A DNA stretch of 46,394 nt, taken from assembly GCA_001602845.1 (NCBI GenBank), contig LUZE01000159.1:1-46394 (forward strand), given 5' to 3'. The notes beneath the pieces were generated by a model. That model did not search any database and was not told the DNA's origin. It worked only from the letters and a program-made list of their open reading frames with translations. Positions 17,283-24,844 of this stretch are shown here, piece after piece; within the stretch, counting starts at the first letter, position 1; the number at the start of each line of letters is the position of its first letter. The stretch comes from Bacteroidales bacterium Bact_13. GTDB lineage: Bacteria; Bacteroidota; Bacteroidia; Bacteroidales; UBA932. Both the position numbers and the translations under genes were made by a program.

Positions 17283-18417
17283 ACGCTGGCTGCTGGCAGT
17301 CCTGCTGGCTTTCCTGCTTCCGCTCTCCTGCGACGAGGACCCCATCCCGGTCCCCGAGCCGGAAAAGGAGATCGACCCTGAGATCGTGGAACCCGACGTG
17401 CCGCTGAACGCCCGGGTCGAAGGACGCCAGGCTACGGCTTACGTGACGTACTACGGCTCCGCCACGCCCGACCCGACCCTGATGACCCACATCAACTACG
17501 CCTTCGCCGAACTGTATGTCCGGGACAACGTGTACCAGGGATTCAAGGTGCAGGGCAAGGTCGAGCGCTTCGAGCTGATCGCCTCCCTCAAGAAGCAGAA
17601 TCCAAACCTGAAGATCTGCCTGAGCTTCACGCACGGCGTGTCGAACTCCGACAACAAGCAGGACGGCGGCTTCTCCGCGATGTCGGCCAGCCCTGAGGGG
17701 CGTGTGGCCTTCGCCGAAGACTGCCTGGCCTTCCTCAAGAAATACAACCTCGACGGCATCGACCTCGACTGGGAGTTCCCCGGCCTTTCCTGGAGCGGCG
17801 CCGCCAAGGACGAAGCCCACGACGTCGACAACTACGTGCTGCTGGTCAAGCAGCTGCGCGAGACCCTCGGTAAGGACTACCTGATCTCTTATGCGGGATA
17901 CTGCTCCGACAAGGTGAGTACTACCGGCGGATGGCGCTACGTCGACATCGCAGGCATGGATCCCTACGTGGATTTCGTGAACATCATGACCTACGACCTG
18001 GACGAGGCGCCGCACCACCATTCGGCGCTCTCCGATTCCCGCGCCTACAAGGACTGTGAGCGTGCCGTGAACGCGTACCTGCAGGCCGGCGTCGCACCCG
18101 GCAAGCTGGTGCTCGGCATCCCGTTCTACGGACGCCACTCCTGGAGCCAGTCGCCCACGGCCATCACCTACCGGAAGATCCTGGCGCTCGACCGCACGGC
18201 GTACCGCCGCAACCAATGGGACGCGCTGGCCAGCTGCCCGTACGTCGAGACGATGCGGGGTGTCTTCTTCTGCGGATACGACAACCCGAAGAGCATCGGC
18301 ATCAAGGGAGAGTGGGTGCGGAAGAAAGGGATGCTGGGCCTGATGTATTGGGAATATGACCAGGACGACGACAAGAGCACCTTGCGCAAGGCCGTCTGGA
18401 ACGCCGTCATGCAATAA
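17272..18417 (+). CDS. GH18 glycosidase lipoprotein (chitinase/endo-N-acetylglucosaminidase type)
   Basis: 381 residues. Lipobox LPLSC at residues 16-20, then an acidic/proline linker (about 21-45) and a TIM-barrel with the GH18 signature DGIDLDWEF near residues 161-169, where the last Glu is the catalytic acid in DxxDxDxE. NIMTYDLDE and GLMYWEYDQDD are the later conserved strands. It hydrolyses beta-1,4 GlcNAc linkages; whether the substrate is peptidoglycan, chitin oligomers or N-glycans is not decided by sequence. Its overlap with namZ suggests joint action on glycan strands, for example GlcNAc release beside MurNAc release. The product would be imported by the following permease. Confidence 0.9.
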   Translation: MKNKRWLLAVLLAFLLPLSCDEDPIPVPEPEKEIDPEIVEPDVPLNARVEGRQATAYVTYYGSATPDPTLMTHINYAFAELYVRDNVYQGFKVQGKVERFELIASLKKQNPNLKICLSFTHGVSNSDNKQDGGFSAMSASPEGRVAFAEDCLAFLKKYNLDGIDLDWEFPGLSWSGAAKDEAHDVDNYVLLVKQLRETLGKDYLISYAGYCSDKVSTTGGWRYVDIAGMDPYVDFVNIMTYDLDEAPHHHSALSDSRAYKDCERAVNAYLQAGVAPGKLVLGIPFYGRHSWSQSPTAITYRKILALDRTAYRRNQWDALASCPYVETMRGVFFCGYDNPKSIGIKGEWVRKKGMLGLMYWEYDQDDDKSTLRKAVWNAVMQ

Positions 18418-18430
18418 AAACCACAAAACC

Positions 18431-19336
18431 ATGGCAGTCATCGGAATCGATCTGGGCGGAACGAAGATATCCGCCGCACTGTTCTCCCGCGACGGGGAAC
18501 TTATCGTGAAAGAATACAAGCTTCTGGACGGGGCGACCGGAACCGCCGTCGGCCTCGCCGTGGCCGAAACGATCCTTGCGCTGCGGACGCGGCGGCCCGA
18601 CCTCCCGGTAGAGGCGGTCGGCATCTGCGTGCCCGGCATTGTCTACTCCAAGAAAGGCACGGTCTGGGCACCGAACATCCCCGGCTGGGACAACTATCCG
18701 CTGAAAAACGACCTGAAGGCCATCCTGGACGATCCCTCCGTCAAAATATCGATTGAAAGCGACCGCACCTGCTATATTCTCGGAGAGTTGTGGAAAGGCG
18801 CCGCCCGAGGCTGCACCGACGCCATCTACCTGGCGGTGGGCACCGGCATCGGGGCGGGCATCCTGCTCGACGGGCACATCATCCACGGCGCAAGTGACAT
18901 CGTGGGTGCTACAGGCTGGATGGCGCTCGAGGATCCTTTCAAGGAGGAGTTCATTCCCGTCGGCTGCTTCGAGTACTACGCTTCCGGAAACGGCATCGGC
19001 AACCAGGCCAAGCTGCTCTACGGCGACGACAGCAAGACCAGCTACGATGTCTTCGCGGACTATGGCAAGGATCCGGTCGCCACGCAGATCCTCGACAAGG
19101 CCATCCGGATGTGGGGCATGGGCACGGCCAACCTTGTCAGTCTGTTCAACCCGCAGAAAGTGATCTTCGGCGGCGGGGTCTTCGGCCCGGCCGTCCAGTA
19201 CATCGGCCGCATTTATGCGGAAGCCCGCAAATGGGGCCAGCCCATTTCCATGCGGGACGTCATCTTCTGCGCCTCGGAGGTCGGCGGCGACGCCGCCCTG
19301 CTGGGCGCCGCTTACCTGGGTATCATGAATTCATAA
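18431..19336 (+). CDS. ROK-family sugar kinase, divergent
   Basis: 301 residues from ATG 18431 (MAVIGIDLGGTKISAAL); an upstream in-frame ATG would extend into the GH18 coding region. Phosphate-1 loop IDLGGTKI at residues 5-12, second loop VGTGIGAGIL near 136-145 and adenosine-like GGGVFGPAV are present. The catalytic-Asp segment reads ESDRTCYILGE rather than the usual NDANAAA, and the canonical zinc site with histidine and three cysteines after the GHIIHG segment is largely missing: only GCFEYYASG remains. It is therefore an atypical ROK, probably phosphorylating an amino sugar such as MurNAc or GlcNAc given its position between glycosidases and an SIS protein. Specificity is inferred from context only. 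Confidence 0.85.
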   Translation: MAVIGIDLGGTKISAALFSRDGELIVKEYKLLDGATGTAVGLAVAETILALRTRRPDLPVEAVGICVPGIVYSKKGTVWAPNIPGWDNYPLKNDLKAILDDPSVKISIESDRTCYILGELWKGAARGCTDAIYLAVGTGIGAGILLDGHIIHGASDIVGATGWMALEDPFKEEFIPVGCFEYYASGNGIGNQAKLLYGDDSKTSYDVFADYGKDPVATQILDKAIRMWGMGTANLVSLFNPQKVIFGGGVFGPAVQYIGRIYAEARKWGQPISMRDVIFCASEVGGDAALLGAAYLGIMNS

Positions 19337-19343
19337 CCATACC

Positions 19344-20492
19344 ATGACCAATTCCAAGACCTACAATACGACCGCCGTCTTCGTCGCCGCTTGCGCCGGG
19401 ATGGCTTTCTTCGGCGTGACGATGCTTTCCCTCGCGCCGATCCTCGGCAAGTTGGGCGCCGCCGTCGGCGACGGGGCGCTGGCCCTTCCCTCTACGATGT
19501 CCATCGGCATCATCCTGGGCACGATCCTGTTCGGCCCCGTGGTCGACCGTTTCGGCTACAAATGGCTGCTGGTGACCGGCTCCGTGCTGGCGCTGGCCGG
19601 CATCCAGGGGCTCGCCCGGTTCCTGGACCTGCGGCTGCTTCACGGCGCGATGTTCTGCCTCGGCCTGGGCGGCGGCATCCTGAACGGCCTGACCAATGCC
19701 GTGGTGTCCGACATCTACGACGATGACAAGCGGGGCGGGCGGCTCGGCGTGCTGGGCGCCTTCTACTGCATCGGCGCGCTGCTATGGACGCTGCTGAACT
19801 ATTTCATCCCGAACTACAACGTCCCGTTGAATGCGATTTCCGTGGTCATGGCCCTGTTCATCGTATTCTTCTGTCTGACGTCCTTCCCGAAGGCCAAGCC
19901 TTCGGAAAACGTATCCGTGAGCAAGTCGCTGGGGTTGCTGAAATACCCGGCCCTGCTGCTCTTCGCGGTCGTGCTGTTCTTCGAGAGCGGCTTCGAGGGT
20001 TGCAGCGGCAGTTTCACCGTGGAGTTCTTCAACCGGACCACGCCGATGGGCACAAAGGCGGCCACGCTGGCGATGACCTGGTTCACCATCGGCATGATGG
20101 CGGGGCGTTTCCCGCTCGGCGCCATCCAGCGGAAGCTGAAAGCCGTCGGTACGCTCTACACCTATCTGGGCGTCGCCCTGGTCGGCGTGGTGCTCTACAC
20201 GCTCTGCAACGGCGCCACCGGCGCGTATATCGCCATGACGCTCATCGGTTTCGGCGTCGGCGCGACGTTCCCGGTTGTGCTGGGCTACATCGGCGGCACG
20301 TTCCGCAACCAGTCGGGCACGGCGATGTCGATCGCCATCTTCATCGCCCTGCTGGGGCAGTTCACCTTCAACAAGCTTACCGGCAACGCCTTCGCCCTCG
20401 GCAAGTACGCCACGCTCCCGGCCCTGATGTTCACCGCCGTCGTCGCGATGATGGTCATCATCCCCTTCGCCCTGAAATTCACGAAGAAATGA
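19344..20492 (+). CDS. MFS sugar permease
   Basis: 382 residues, 12 predicted hydrophobic helices typical of the Major Facilitator Superfamily, close in pattern to fucose/glucose-type sugar permeases (ACAGMAFFGVTMLSLAPILG at helix 1; GPVVDRFGYKWLL near residues 55-67 as the motif-A region; FESGFEGCSGSFTVEFF at helix 7). It starts 7 bp after the ROK kinase and its stop is 37 bp before the SIS gene. Likely inner-membrane importer of the amino sugar liberated by NamZ or the GH18 enzyme. In Tannerella a MurNAc-specific inner-membrane transporter precedes kinase and etherase genes; this order is similar but the homology of individual parts was not tested. Confidence 0.85.
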   Translation: MTNSKTYNTTAVFVAACAGMAFFGVTMLSLAPILGKLGAAVGDGALALPSTMSIGIILGTILFGPVVDRFGYKWLLVTGSVLALAGIQGLARFLDLRLLHGAMFCLGLGGGILNGLTNAVVSDIYDDDKRGGRLGVLGAFYCIGALLWTLLNYFIPNYNVPLNAISVVMALFIVFFCLTSFPKAKPSENVSVSKSLGLLKYPALLLFAVVLFFESGFEGCSGSFTVEFFNRTTPMGTKAATLAMTWFTIGMMAGRFPLGAIQRKLKAVGTLYTYLGVALVGVVLYTLCNGATGAYIAMTLIGFGVGATFPVVLGYIGGTFRNQSGTAMSIAIFIALLGQFTFNKLTGNAFALGKYATLPALMFTAVVAMMVIIPFALKFTKK

Positions 20493-20529
20493 TGAATAAT
20501 TGAATAACAACCAAATAATTATATAACAG

Positions 20530-21303
20530 ATGATTACACAAAATTACGCTAAAGAGTGGAAGCGCAACGCTTTCGCCGTGATGGACAAGATCGAGGCGAC
20601 ACAGATGGAGAATATCCGTAAGGTCGCCGAAGTAATGGCCGATACCATCGAGGCCGGCCGCTGGGTACACACCTTCGGCTGCGGCCACGCAAATCTTCCG
20701 ATCGAGGAAATGTATCCCCGCATCGGCGGCTTCGTCGGCTTCCATCCCCTCTGCGAAATCCCCCTTACCTTCTTCACCCACATCGTCGGTGAAATGGGCA
20801 TCAACCAGTTCCTCTTCCTCGAACGCACCGAAGGCTACGGCAAGACCATCATGAGCAGCTGGAACTTCGACAAGCGCGACTGCATCTGGATCTTCTCGCA
20901 CACCGGCATCAACGCCGTCAATATCGATGTCGCCCTCGAAGCCAAACGCCTCGGCATGAAGGTCATCGTCTTCGGCTCGGCAGCCGAGACCGGCAACAAG
21001 GTGCCCCGCCACTCCTGCGGCAAGAACCTCTTCCAGATCGCCGACTACGTCGTGGATTCCTGCTGCCCCCTGCAGGACGCATCCGTCAAGATGGACAAGG
21101 AATTCGACAAGATCGGCCCGCTCTCGACCGTCGCTTTCGTCACCACCGTGTGGATGACCCTCGGCACCGTCGCTGAAATTCTCGAACAGCGCGGCGTCAA
21201 GCTCTACATCCACCCGTCGCACAACGTGCCCGGCGACACCACCGCCCACGAACGCCTCGACGCCTGCATCCAGGAATACCGCCGCCGCGTCGCCGGGGTC
21301 TAG
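20530..21303 (+). CDS. SIS-domain sugar-phosphate protein (UPF0309-like)
   Basis: 257 residues. The SIS fold is indicated by the phosphosugar-binding loop TFGCGHANLPIEEMYPRIGG (about 48-67), the strand-loop WIFSHTGINAVNIDVALEAK and VIVFGSAAE. The family resembles UPF0309 proteins, not MurQ, since the MurQ etherase signature (GAGTSGRLG) is absent. It could be an isomerase, deaminase-like or etherase-like enzyme acting on the phosphorylated sugar made by the ROK kinase. It is the last gene of the tsaE-led plus-strand run; the 37-bp gap before it is AT-rich with no promoter box. It ends 13 bp from the convergent comM. Confidence 0.85.
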   Translation: MITQNYAKEWKRNAFAVMDKIEATQMENIRKVAEVMADTIEAGRWVHTFGCGHANLPIEEMYPRIGGFVGFHPLCEIPLTFFTHIVGEMGINQFLFLERTEGYGKTIMSSWNFDKRDCIWIFSHTGINAVNIDVALEAKRLGMKVIVFGSAAETGNKVPRHSCGKNLFQIADYVVDSCCPLQDASVKMDKEFDKIGPLSTVAFVTTVWMTLGTVAEILEQRGVKLYIHPSHNVPGDTTAHERLDACIQEYRRRVAGV

Positions 21304-21316
21304 CCGCCCTTTACAT

Positions 21317-22870
21317 TCAGTCAATGATCCGCCGGCGGTCCAGGAAACGGAAGCCGGCGGCTTCCATCAGGTGGGCGGGAAGGATGTCGGGCTCGGCAGC
21401 CAGGTCGGCGATGGTCCGGGCCACCTTCAGGATTCGCGTGTAGGCGCGGGCAGACAATCCCATCCGGTCCAGGATCTTTTCGAGCGTCTTGCGGCACTCG
21501 TCCGACAAGGCGCAGTACCGCTCAATCTGCCGGGCGTTCATTCCCGCATTGGTAAAGATCCCCTCTTCCGCAAATCGGCGCGCCTGGATGGCCCTGGCCG
21601 CCAGTACCCGCTTCGCGATGGTGCCGCTGTCTTCTTCCGGGGGCAGCGGCGCCTTCGGATTGGCCAGGCCGAGCAGCTCGGCCGCCGTGAGGCTCCGAAC
21701 CCAGATTTGCAGGTCAATCCTGTCCATGAACGGGCCCGACAGCCGTGAGAGATAGCTGTCCACTGCCCCGCGCGTGCACGTACATCGTGCCGTATCATCA
21801 CCATAATAGCCGCAGGGACAGGGATTCATCGAAGCGACCAGCATGAAGTGCGCCGGATAGACGACCTTGTACTTCGCCCGGGATATCGTTACCTTTCCGT
21901 CCTCGATCGGCTGCCGCAGGGCGTCAAGCAACGACCGGTTGAACTGCGCAATTTCGTCGAGATAGAGTACGCCGTTGTCGGCCAAACTGATTTCACCGGG
22001 AGCGGCATTGGAGCCGCCGCCGATGAGGGACACCAGGCTCGCACTGTGGTGCGGTGCACGGAACGGCCGCTCGCGCATCAGTCCCGGACGACTGGCGCCC
22101 CGGCCGGCCACTGAATAGATCTTGCCCGTCTCGACGGCCTCGTCGCGCGTCATCGGCGGAAGGATGGACGGCAGGCACGAAGCCATCAGGCTCTTGCCCG
22201 AGCCAGGCGCACCTACAAGAATGATATTGTGGTTTCCGGCGGCCGCTATCTCCAGGCCCCGTTTGGCTGTGTGCTGGCCGCGCACCTGACGGAAATCGTT
22301 GCCGACATGAAGCGCCACCTCTTCGATGCTCGTCCGGCTGACCCGAAGGTGTTCACAATCGTCGCGCCGGGTCAGCACCTCGATGGCCTCGGCCAGCGTC
22401 GAAACCCCGTAGACCGTCAGCCCTTCCACTTCGGCAGCTTCTTTCGCGGATTCTGCCGGAAAGATGCAATAATGGAACCCCTGGGCACGTGCCTGCAAGG
22501 CCACGGGCAGCACCCCCGGCACCATGCGCAGCCGCCCGTCCAGGGCCAGCTCACCCATCATCACGAACTGCCCGCACGATTCTGTCTGGATCTGTCCGGA
22601 GACGGCCAGCATGCCGACCGCGATGGCCAGGTCATAGGCCGAGCCTTCCTTGCGGATGTCCGCCGGCGCGAGGTTGACCACGATCCGCCGACCGGGAATA
22701 TGGAAACCATACGAGTTGAGTGCCGTAATGACACGCAGCAGGCTTTCCCGCACGGCACTGTCGGGAAGGCCGACCAGATGGATGCCCACCCCGACGGAGA
22801 GATCCACTTCGACCGTTACGATGACGGCATCGACCCCGATGCACGTCGCACAATAGCTTTTGTTCACCAT
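21317..22870 (-). CDS. comM: ComM/YifB family AAA+ Mg-chelatase-like protein
   Basis: 517 residues from ATG 22870 (MVNKSYCATCIGVDA); an upstream ATG at 22897 lies inside the promoter box and is excluded. N-terminal ChlI-like domain (HLVGLPDSAVRESLLRV, GRRIVVNLAPADIRKEG), then an AAA+ core with Walker A VGAPGSGKSLMA (near residue 221), Walker B YLDEIAQF and sensor region VASMNPCPCGYYGDD with the zinc-like cysteines CxCGxxxxxxxxCxCT. The C-terminal part carries the Mg-chelatase C domain. In natural transformation ComM drives branch migration of incoming DNA; in many Bacteroidota its role has not been tested. Monocistronic by layout. Confidence 0.95.
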   Translation of the reverse strand: MVNKSYCATCIGVDAVIVTVEVDLSVGVGIHLVGLPDSAVRESLLRVITALNSYGFHIPGRRIVVNLAPADIRKEGSAYDLAIAVGMLAVSGQIQTESCGQFVMMGELALDGRLRMVPGVLPVALQARAQGFHYCIFPAESAKEAAEVEGLTVYGVSTLAEAIEVLTRRDDCEHLRVSRTSIEEVALHVGNDFRQVRGQHTAKRGLEIAAAGNHNIILVGAPGSGKSLMASCLPSILPPMTRDEAVETGKIYSVAGRGASRPGLMRERPFRAPHHSASLVSLIGGGSNAAPGEISLADNGVLYLDEIAQFNRSLLDALRQPIEDGKVTISRAKYKVVYPAHFMLVASMNPCPCGYYGDDTARCTCTRGAVDSYLSRLSGPFMDRIDLQIWVRSLTAAELLGLANPKAPLPPEEDSGTIAKRVLAARAIQARRFAEEGIFTNAGMNARQIERYCALSDECRKTLEKILDRMGLSARAYTRILKVARTIADLAAEPDILPAHLMEAAGFRFLDRRRIID

Positions 22871-22894
22871 AATCCTTTCCTGATTGGTCCGGGA

Positions 22895-22902
22895 CAAAGA
22901 TA
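22895..22902 (-). promoter_or_regulatory. -7 promoter element TATCTTTG for comM
   Basis: Exact TAnnTTTG on the minus strand, about 24 nt before ATG 22870, and overlapping the alternative upstream ATG. Sets the start choice for comM. The -33 region is A/T rich without a clear TTTG. Confidence 0.65.
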
Positions 22903-22920
22903 AGGTGCCGCATCTGCAAT

Positions 22921-22951
22921 AAAAAAAACGGTTGAAAGATTAACCGTTTTT
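22921..22951 (-). terminator. Intrinsic terminator of the second sigma/anti-sigma operon
   Basis: Read on the minus strand: a perfect 10-bp stem AAAAACGGTT/AACCGTTTTT (arms 22942-22951 and 22924-22933), an 8-nt loop, then a run of eight T. It lies 53 bp past the stop at 23004 of the anti-sigma-like gene. It is followed by the comM promoter region, so it insulates comM from read-through. The rest of the 133-bp gap is A/T rich with no further feature. Confidence 0.85.
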
Positions 22952-23003
22952 CAAATAATCAAGAAAAAAACAAAAATGTGTGTGTTCTGTAAAGTTTTGA
23001 TCA

Positions 23004-24173
23004 TCAGATCTTAAACCGGAATCCGACCTCGAATCGCGTCTGCAGGGGCTGTTGGGTGCGGATGCTGAACGGCTGGCTGTTGTCGAAGAAATACACCAGG
23101 CTCGGGTCGACATAGATGCCCATCCGGGGGATGAACCAGTATTCGACGCCGAAACCGGCTTCGGCCGACCACTGAAGGCCGGAGACCTTCTGCCGTTCCG
23201 CATTGCTGCCGTAGACATAGCGCTGTGCGAGACATTTTTCGACGGCTCCGCCCACGGACGCGTACACGCCCAGCCGGCGGGTGTCGACGAACTTGTAGGA
23301 AAGCGTCAGCGGAATGCCCAGATAGTGAAGCTGGTTGTAGGCTCCCTTAAACAACTGCTTGTCGACCAGCAGGTCATACTGGCTGACCAGATACGAGTAT
23401 CTCAGCCCGGTTCCGAGATAGAGATGGTTCGCAACCTGTGCCTGGAACTGGAGGCCCAGGCTCACCGGAGAGTAGAACTTCGCCGTGCCCGTAGCGGGTT
23501 CAAACACGCTGGTGGCCTGTTTGGACCCGGACTGCGAGGAGGAGTGGTTCGGGCCGACGCCGTACATCAGGTCCTTTTCGGAAGCGACGGTCGTCAGGTT
23601 GGACAATATGGAGATTTGCGATGTGTGTGCGGTGCGGGAAGCGGAAGGGTCTTCCGTCGTCCAGAAATCGGCGGGAAGGTCTTCCTGCCCGAGGCGGTTG
23701 TCCTCGTTCGCGGGTTCAGTCACCGTTTCGGGCGTGGTCACGGTCTCGGGCGTGGTCACGGTTTCAGGCGTGGTCACGGTTTCGGTCGGGGCTGCCTTTT
23801 CCGGCTGGCTCTCGCGGACTTTGACGCGGACGTCGGCGGCAGCTACTGACTGGCGCTGTGTAAACGCGGCAACCTGCTTGGCAATCGGGGCGATCTCGTC
23901 GCCCGGAGCAGTCTCCACCGAAGGGGTGGGCTGCACCTGTGCCGTCTGAACCGGAGCCTCCTGCTGCGCCTTGGAAACCGGATCCCGGAAGATCAGGATG
24001 CCGGCAACCAGGCAAGCCGCGGCAGCTGCCACGGCGAAGGAGACCCGGCGTAACACGACACGACGGCGGCGCGCGGCCAACCCTGCCGCAATGCCCTCCC
24101 AGACATCGGGCGCCGCCTCGGTGTACGTGTCAAGCATCTCTTTCAGCTTCTGCTCAAACTCACTTTTTGCCAT
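23004..24173 (-). CDS. Second candidate dual-membrane-spanning anti-sigma factor
   Basis: 389 residues: a cytoplasmic N-terminus of about 40 residues (MAKSEFEQKLKEMLDTYTEA), one transmembrane helix (about 44-63, VSFAVAAAAACLVAGILIF), a long disordered periplasmic linker rich in Gln, Pro, Thr and Glu (about 64-190) with four 6-residue ETVTTP-like repeats, and a C-terminal beta-barrel-like domain (about 225-389) ending RFEVGFRFKI. The layout matches the gene at 14543, with the same sigma-first order, so both follow the Dma pattern known from Bacteroides. It starts 14 nt inside the end of its sigma gene. The signal sensed is unknown; vesiculation or envelope stress control is plausible by analogy. 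Confidence 0.85.
   Translation of the reverse strand: MAKSEFEQKLKEMLDTYTEAAPDVWEGIAAGLAARRRRVVLRRVSFAVAAAAACLVAGILIFRDPVSKAQQEAPVQTAQVQPTPSVETAPGDEIAPIAKQVAAFTQRQSVAAADVRVKVRESQPEKAAPTETVTTPETVTTPETVTTPETVTEPANEDNRLGQEDLPADFWTTEDPSASRTAHTSQISILSNLTTVASEKDLMYGVGPNHSSSQSGSKQATSVFEPATGTAKFYSPVSLGLQFQAQVANHLYLGTGLRYSYLVSQYDLLVDKQLFKGAYNQLHYLGIPLTLSYKFVDTRRLGVYASVGGAVEKCLAQRYVYGSNAERQKVSGLQWSAEAGFGVEYWFIPRMGIYVDPSLVYFFDNSQPFSIRTQQPLQTRFEVGFRFKI
23719..23790 (-). repeat. Four 18-bp tandem repeats in the periplasmic linker
   Basis: Four consecutive 18-nt units (23719-23736, 23737-23754, 23755-23772, 23773-23790) encode ETVTTP-type hexapeptides; unit 4 is the most diverged. Unit length is a multiple of three, so copy-number change would lengthen or shorten the linker without a frameshift. 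Confidence 0.9.
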
Positions 24174-24723
24174 TATATAACTTTTTTATCTTTTCCTGCA
24201 ATATGGCCCTGGCCCGGCTCACCTGCGAACGGGAGGACTGCTCGGTGATGCCGAGCGCCGCCGCCACTTCCGCGTGCGAGTATCCATCCAGGACAAAAAG
24301 GTTGAAGACGCTCCGAAGTCCGGCCGGCAGTCCCGCGATCAGGTCGAGGATCTCACGCGAACTGATCTGCTCCAGGACGCCATGGTCCGTCACCGCTTCC
24401 ACACTCTCCTGCGGCCCGTCGATCTCCTCCGTGCGCCGTAGCACGTCCGTCTTGCGGATGTGCATCAGCGACGCGTTCACAAAAATCTTCCGCATCCACC
24501 CCTCGAAGGAGCCTTCCCCCTTGTAGGTATCAATCTTGTCAAATACTGTCAGGAACCCTTCCTGAAGCATGTCTTTTGCATCCTCCCGGCCCAGATAGCG
24601 GACACAGACCGGATACATCAGCGATGCATAGCGCTCGTACAGTTGCTGTTGCGCGCTCCTGTCGCCCCGTACGCATCCGGCTATCAACTCGGCCTCCGTG
24701 TATTTTTTCGAGGATTCGATCAT
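24160..24723 (-). CDS. ECF-type sigma-70 factor paired with the anti-sigma at 23004-24173
   Basis: 187 residues from ATG 24723 (MIESSKKYTEAELIAGCVRG); an in-frame upstream extension to 24888 overlaps the divergent gene and is AT-rich non-coding. Region 2 (YERYASLMYPVCVRYLGREDAKDMLQEGF, SFEGWMRKIFVNASLMHIRK) and region 4 ([44 protein letters not shown]) are complete. The closeness to the sigma factor at 13972, including the order sigma then anti-sigma and a short overlap (14 nt versus 11 nt), shows that the two pairs are paralogous modules. Only a weak promoter-like TATATTG is seen 9 nt before the start. The divergent neighbour is the TPR gene. Confidence 0.93.
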   Translation of the reverse strand: MIESSKKYTEAELIAGCVRGDRSAQQQLYERYASLMYPVCVRYLGREDAKDMLQEGFLTVFDKIDTYKGEGSFEGWMRKIFVNASLMHIRKTDVLRRTEEIDGPQESVEAVTDHGVLEQISSREILDLIAGLPAGLRSVFNLFVLDGYSHAEVAAALGITEQSSRSQVSRARAILQEKIKKLYNGKK

Positions 24724-24796
24724 CGCTTGCTCAATATAGATGCAAAAAGGGGTGGAAATGTTGAGTCGGAAAATGAAGATTTTTTCTGGTTTGTTT

Positions 24797-24824
24797 TTTG
24801 TTATCCTTTTTACCGCTATTTTTG
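24797..24824 (+). promoter_or_regulatory. Bacteroidota promoter (TTTG ... TATTTTTG) of the TPR gene
   Basis: -7 box TATTTTTG at 24817-24824 (TAnnTTTG) with TTTG at 24797-24800, spacer 16 nt, or alternatively TTTG at 24790-24793 with 23 nt. The transcription start would fall just before ATG 24845, which decides against the longer reading frame beginning at 24740. The 121-bp gap 24724-24844 holds nothing else that I can identify. Confidence 0.65.
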
Positions 24825-24844
24825 TAACGAATTTAGAAAAAAAG

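Noticed and set aside
24740-24844. N-terminal extension of the TPR gene to ATG 24740
   Set aside because: A TTTG/TAnnTTTG promoter lies inside the extension and a clean signal peptide starts at 24845.
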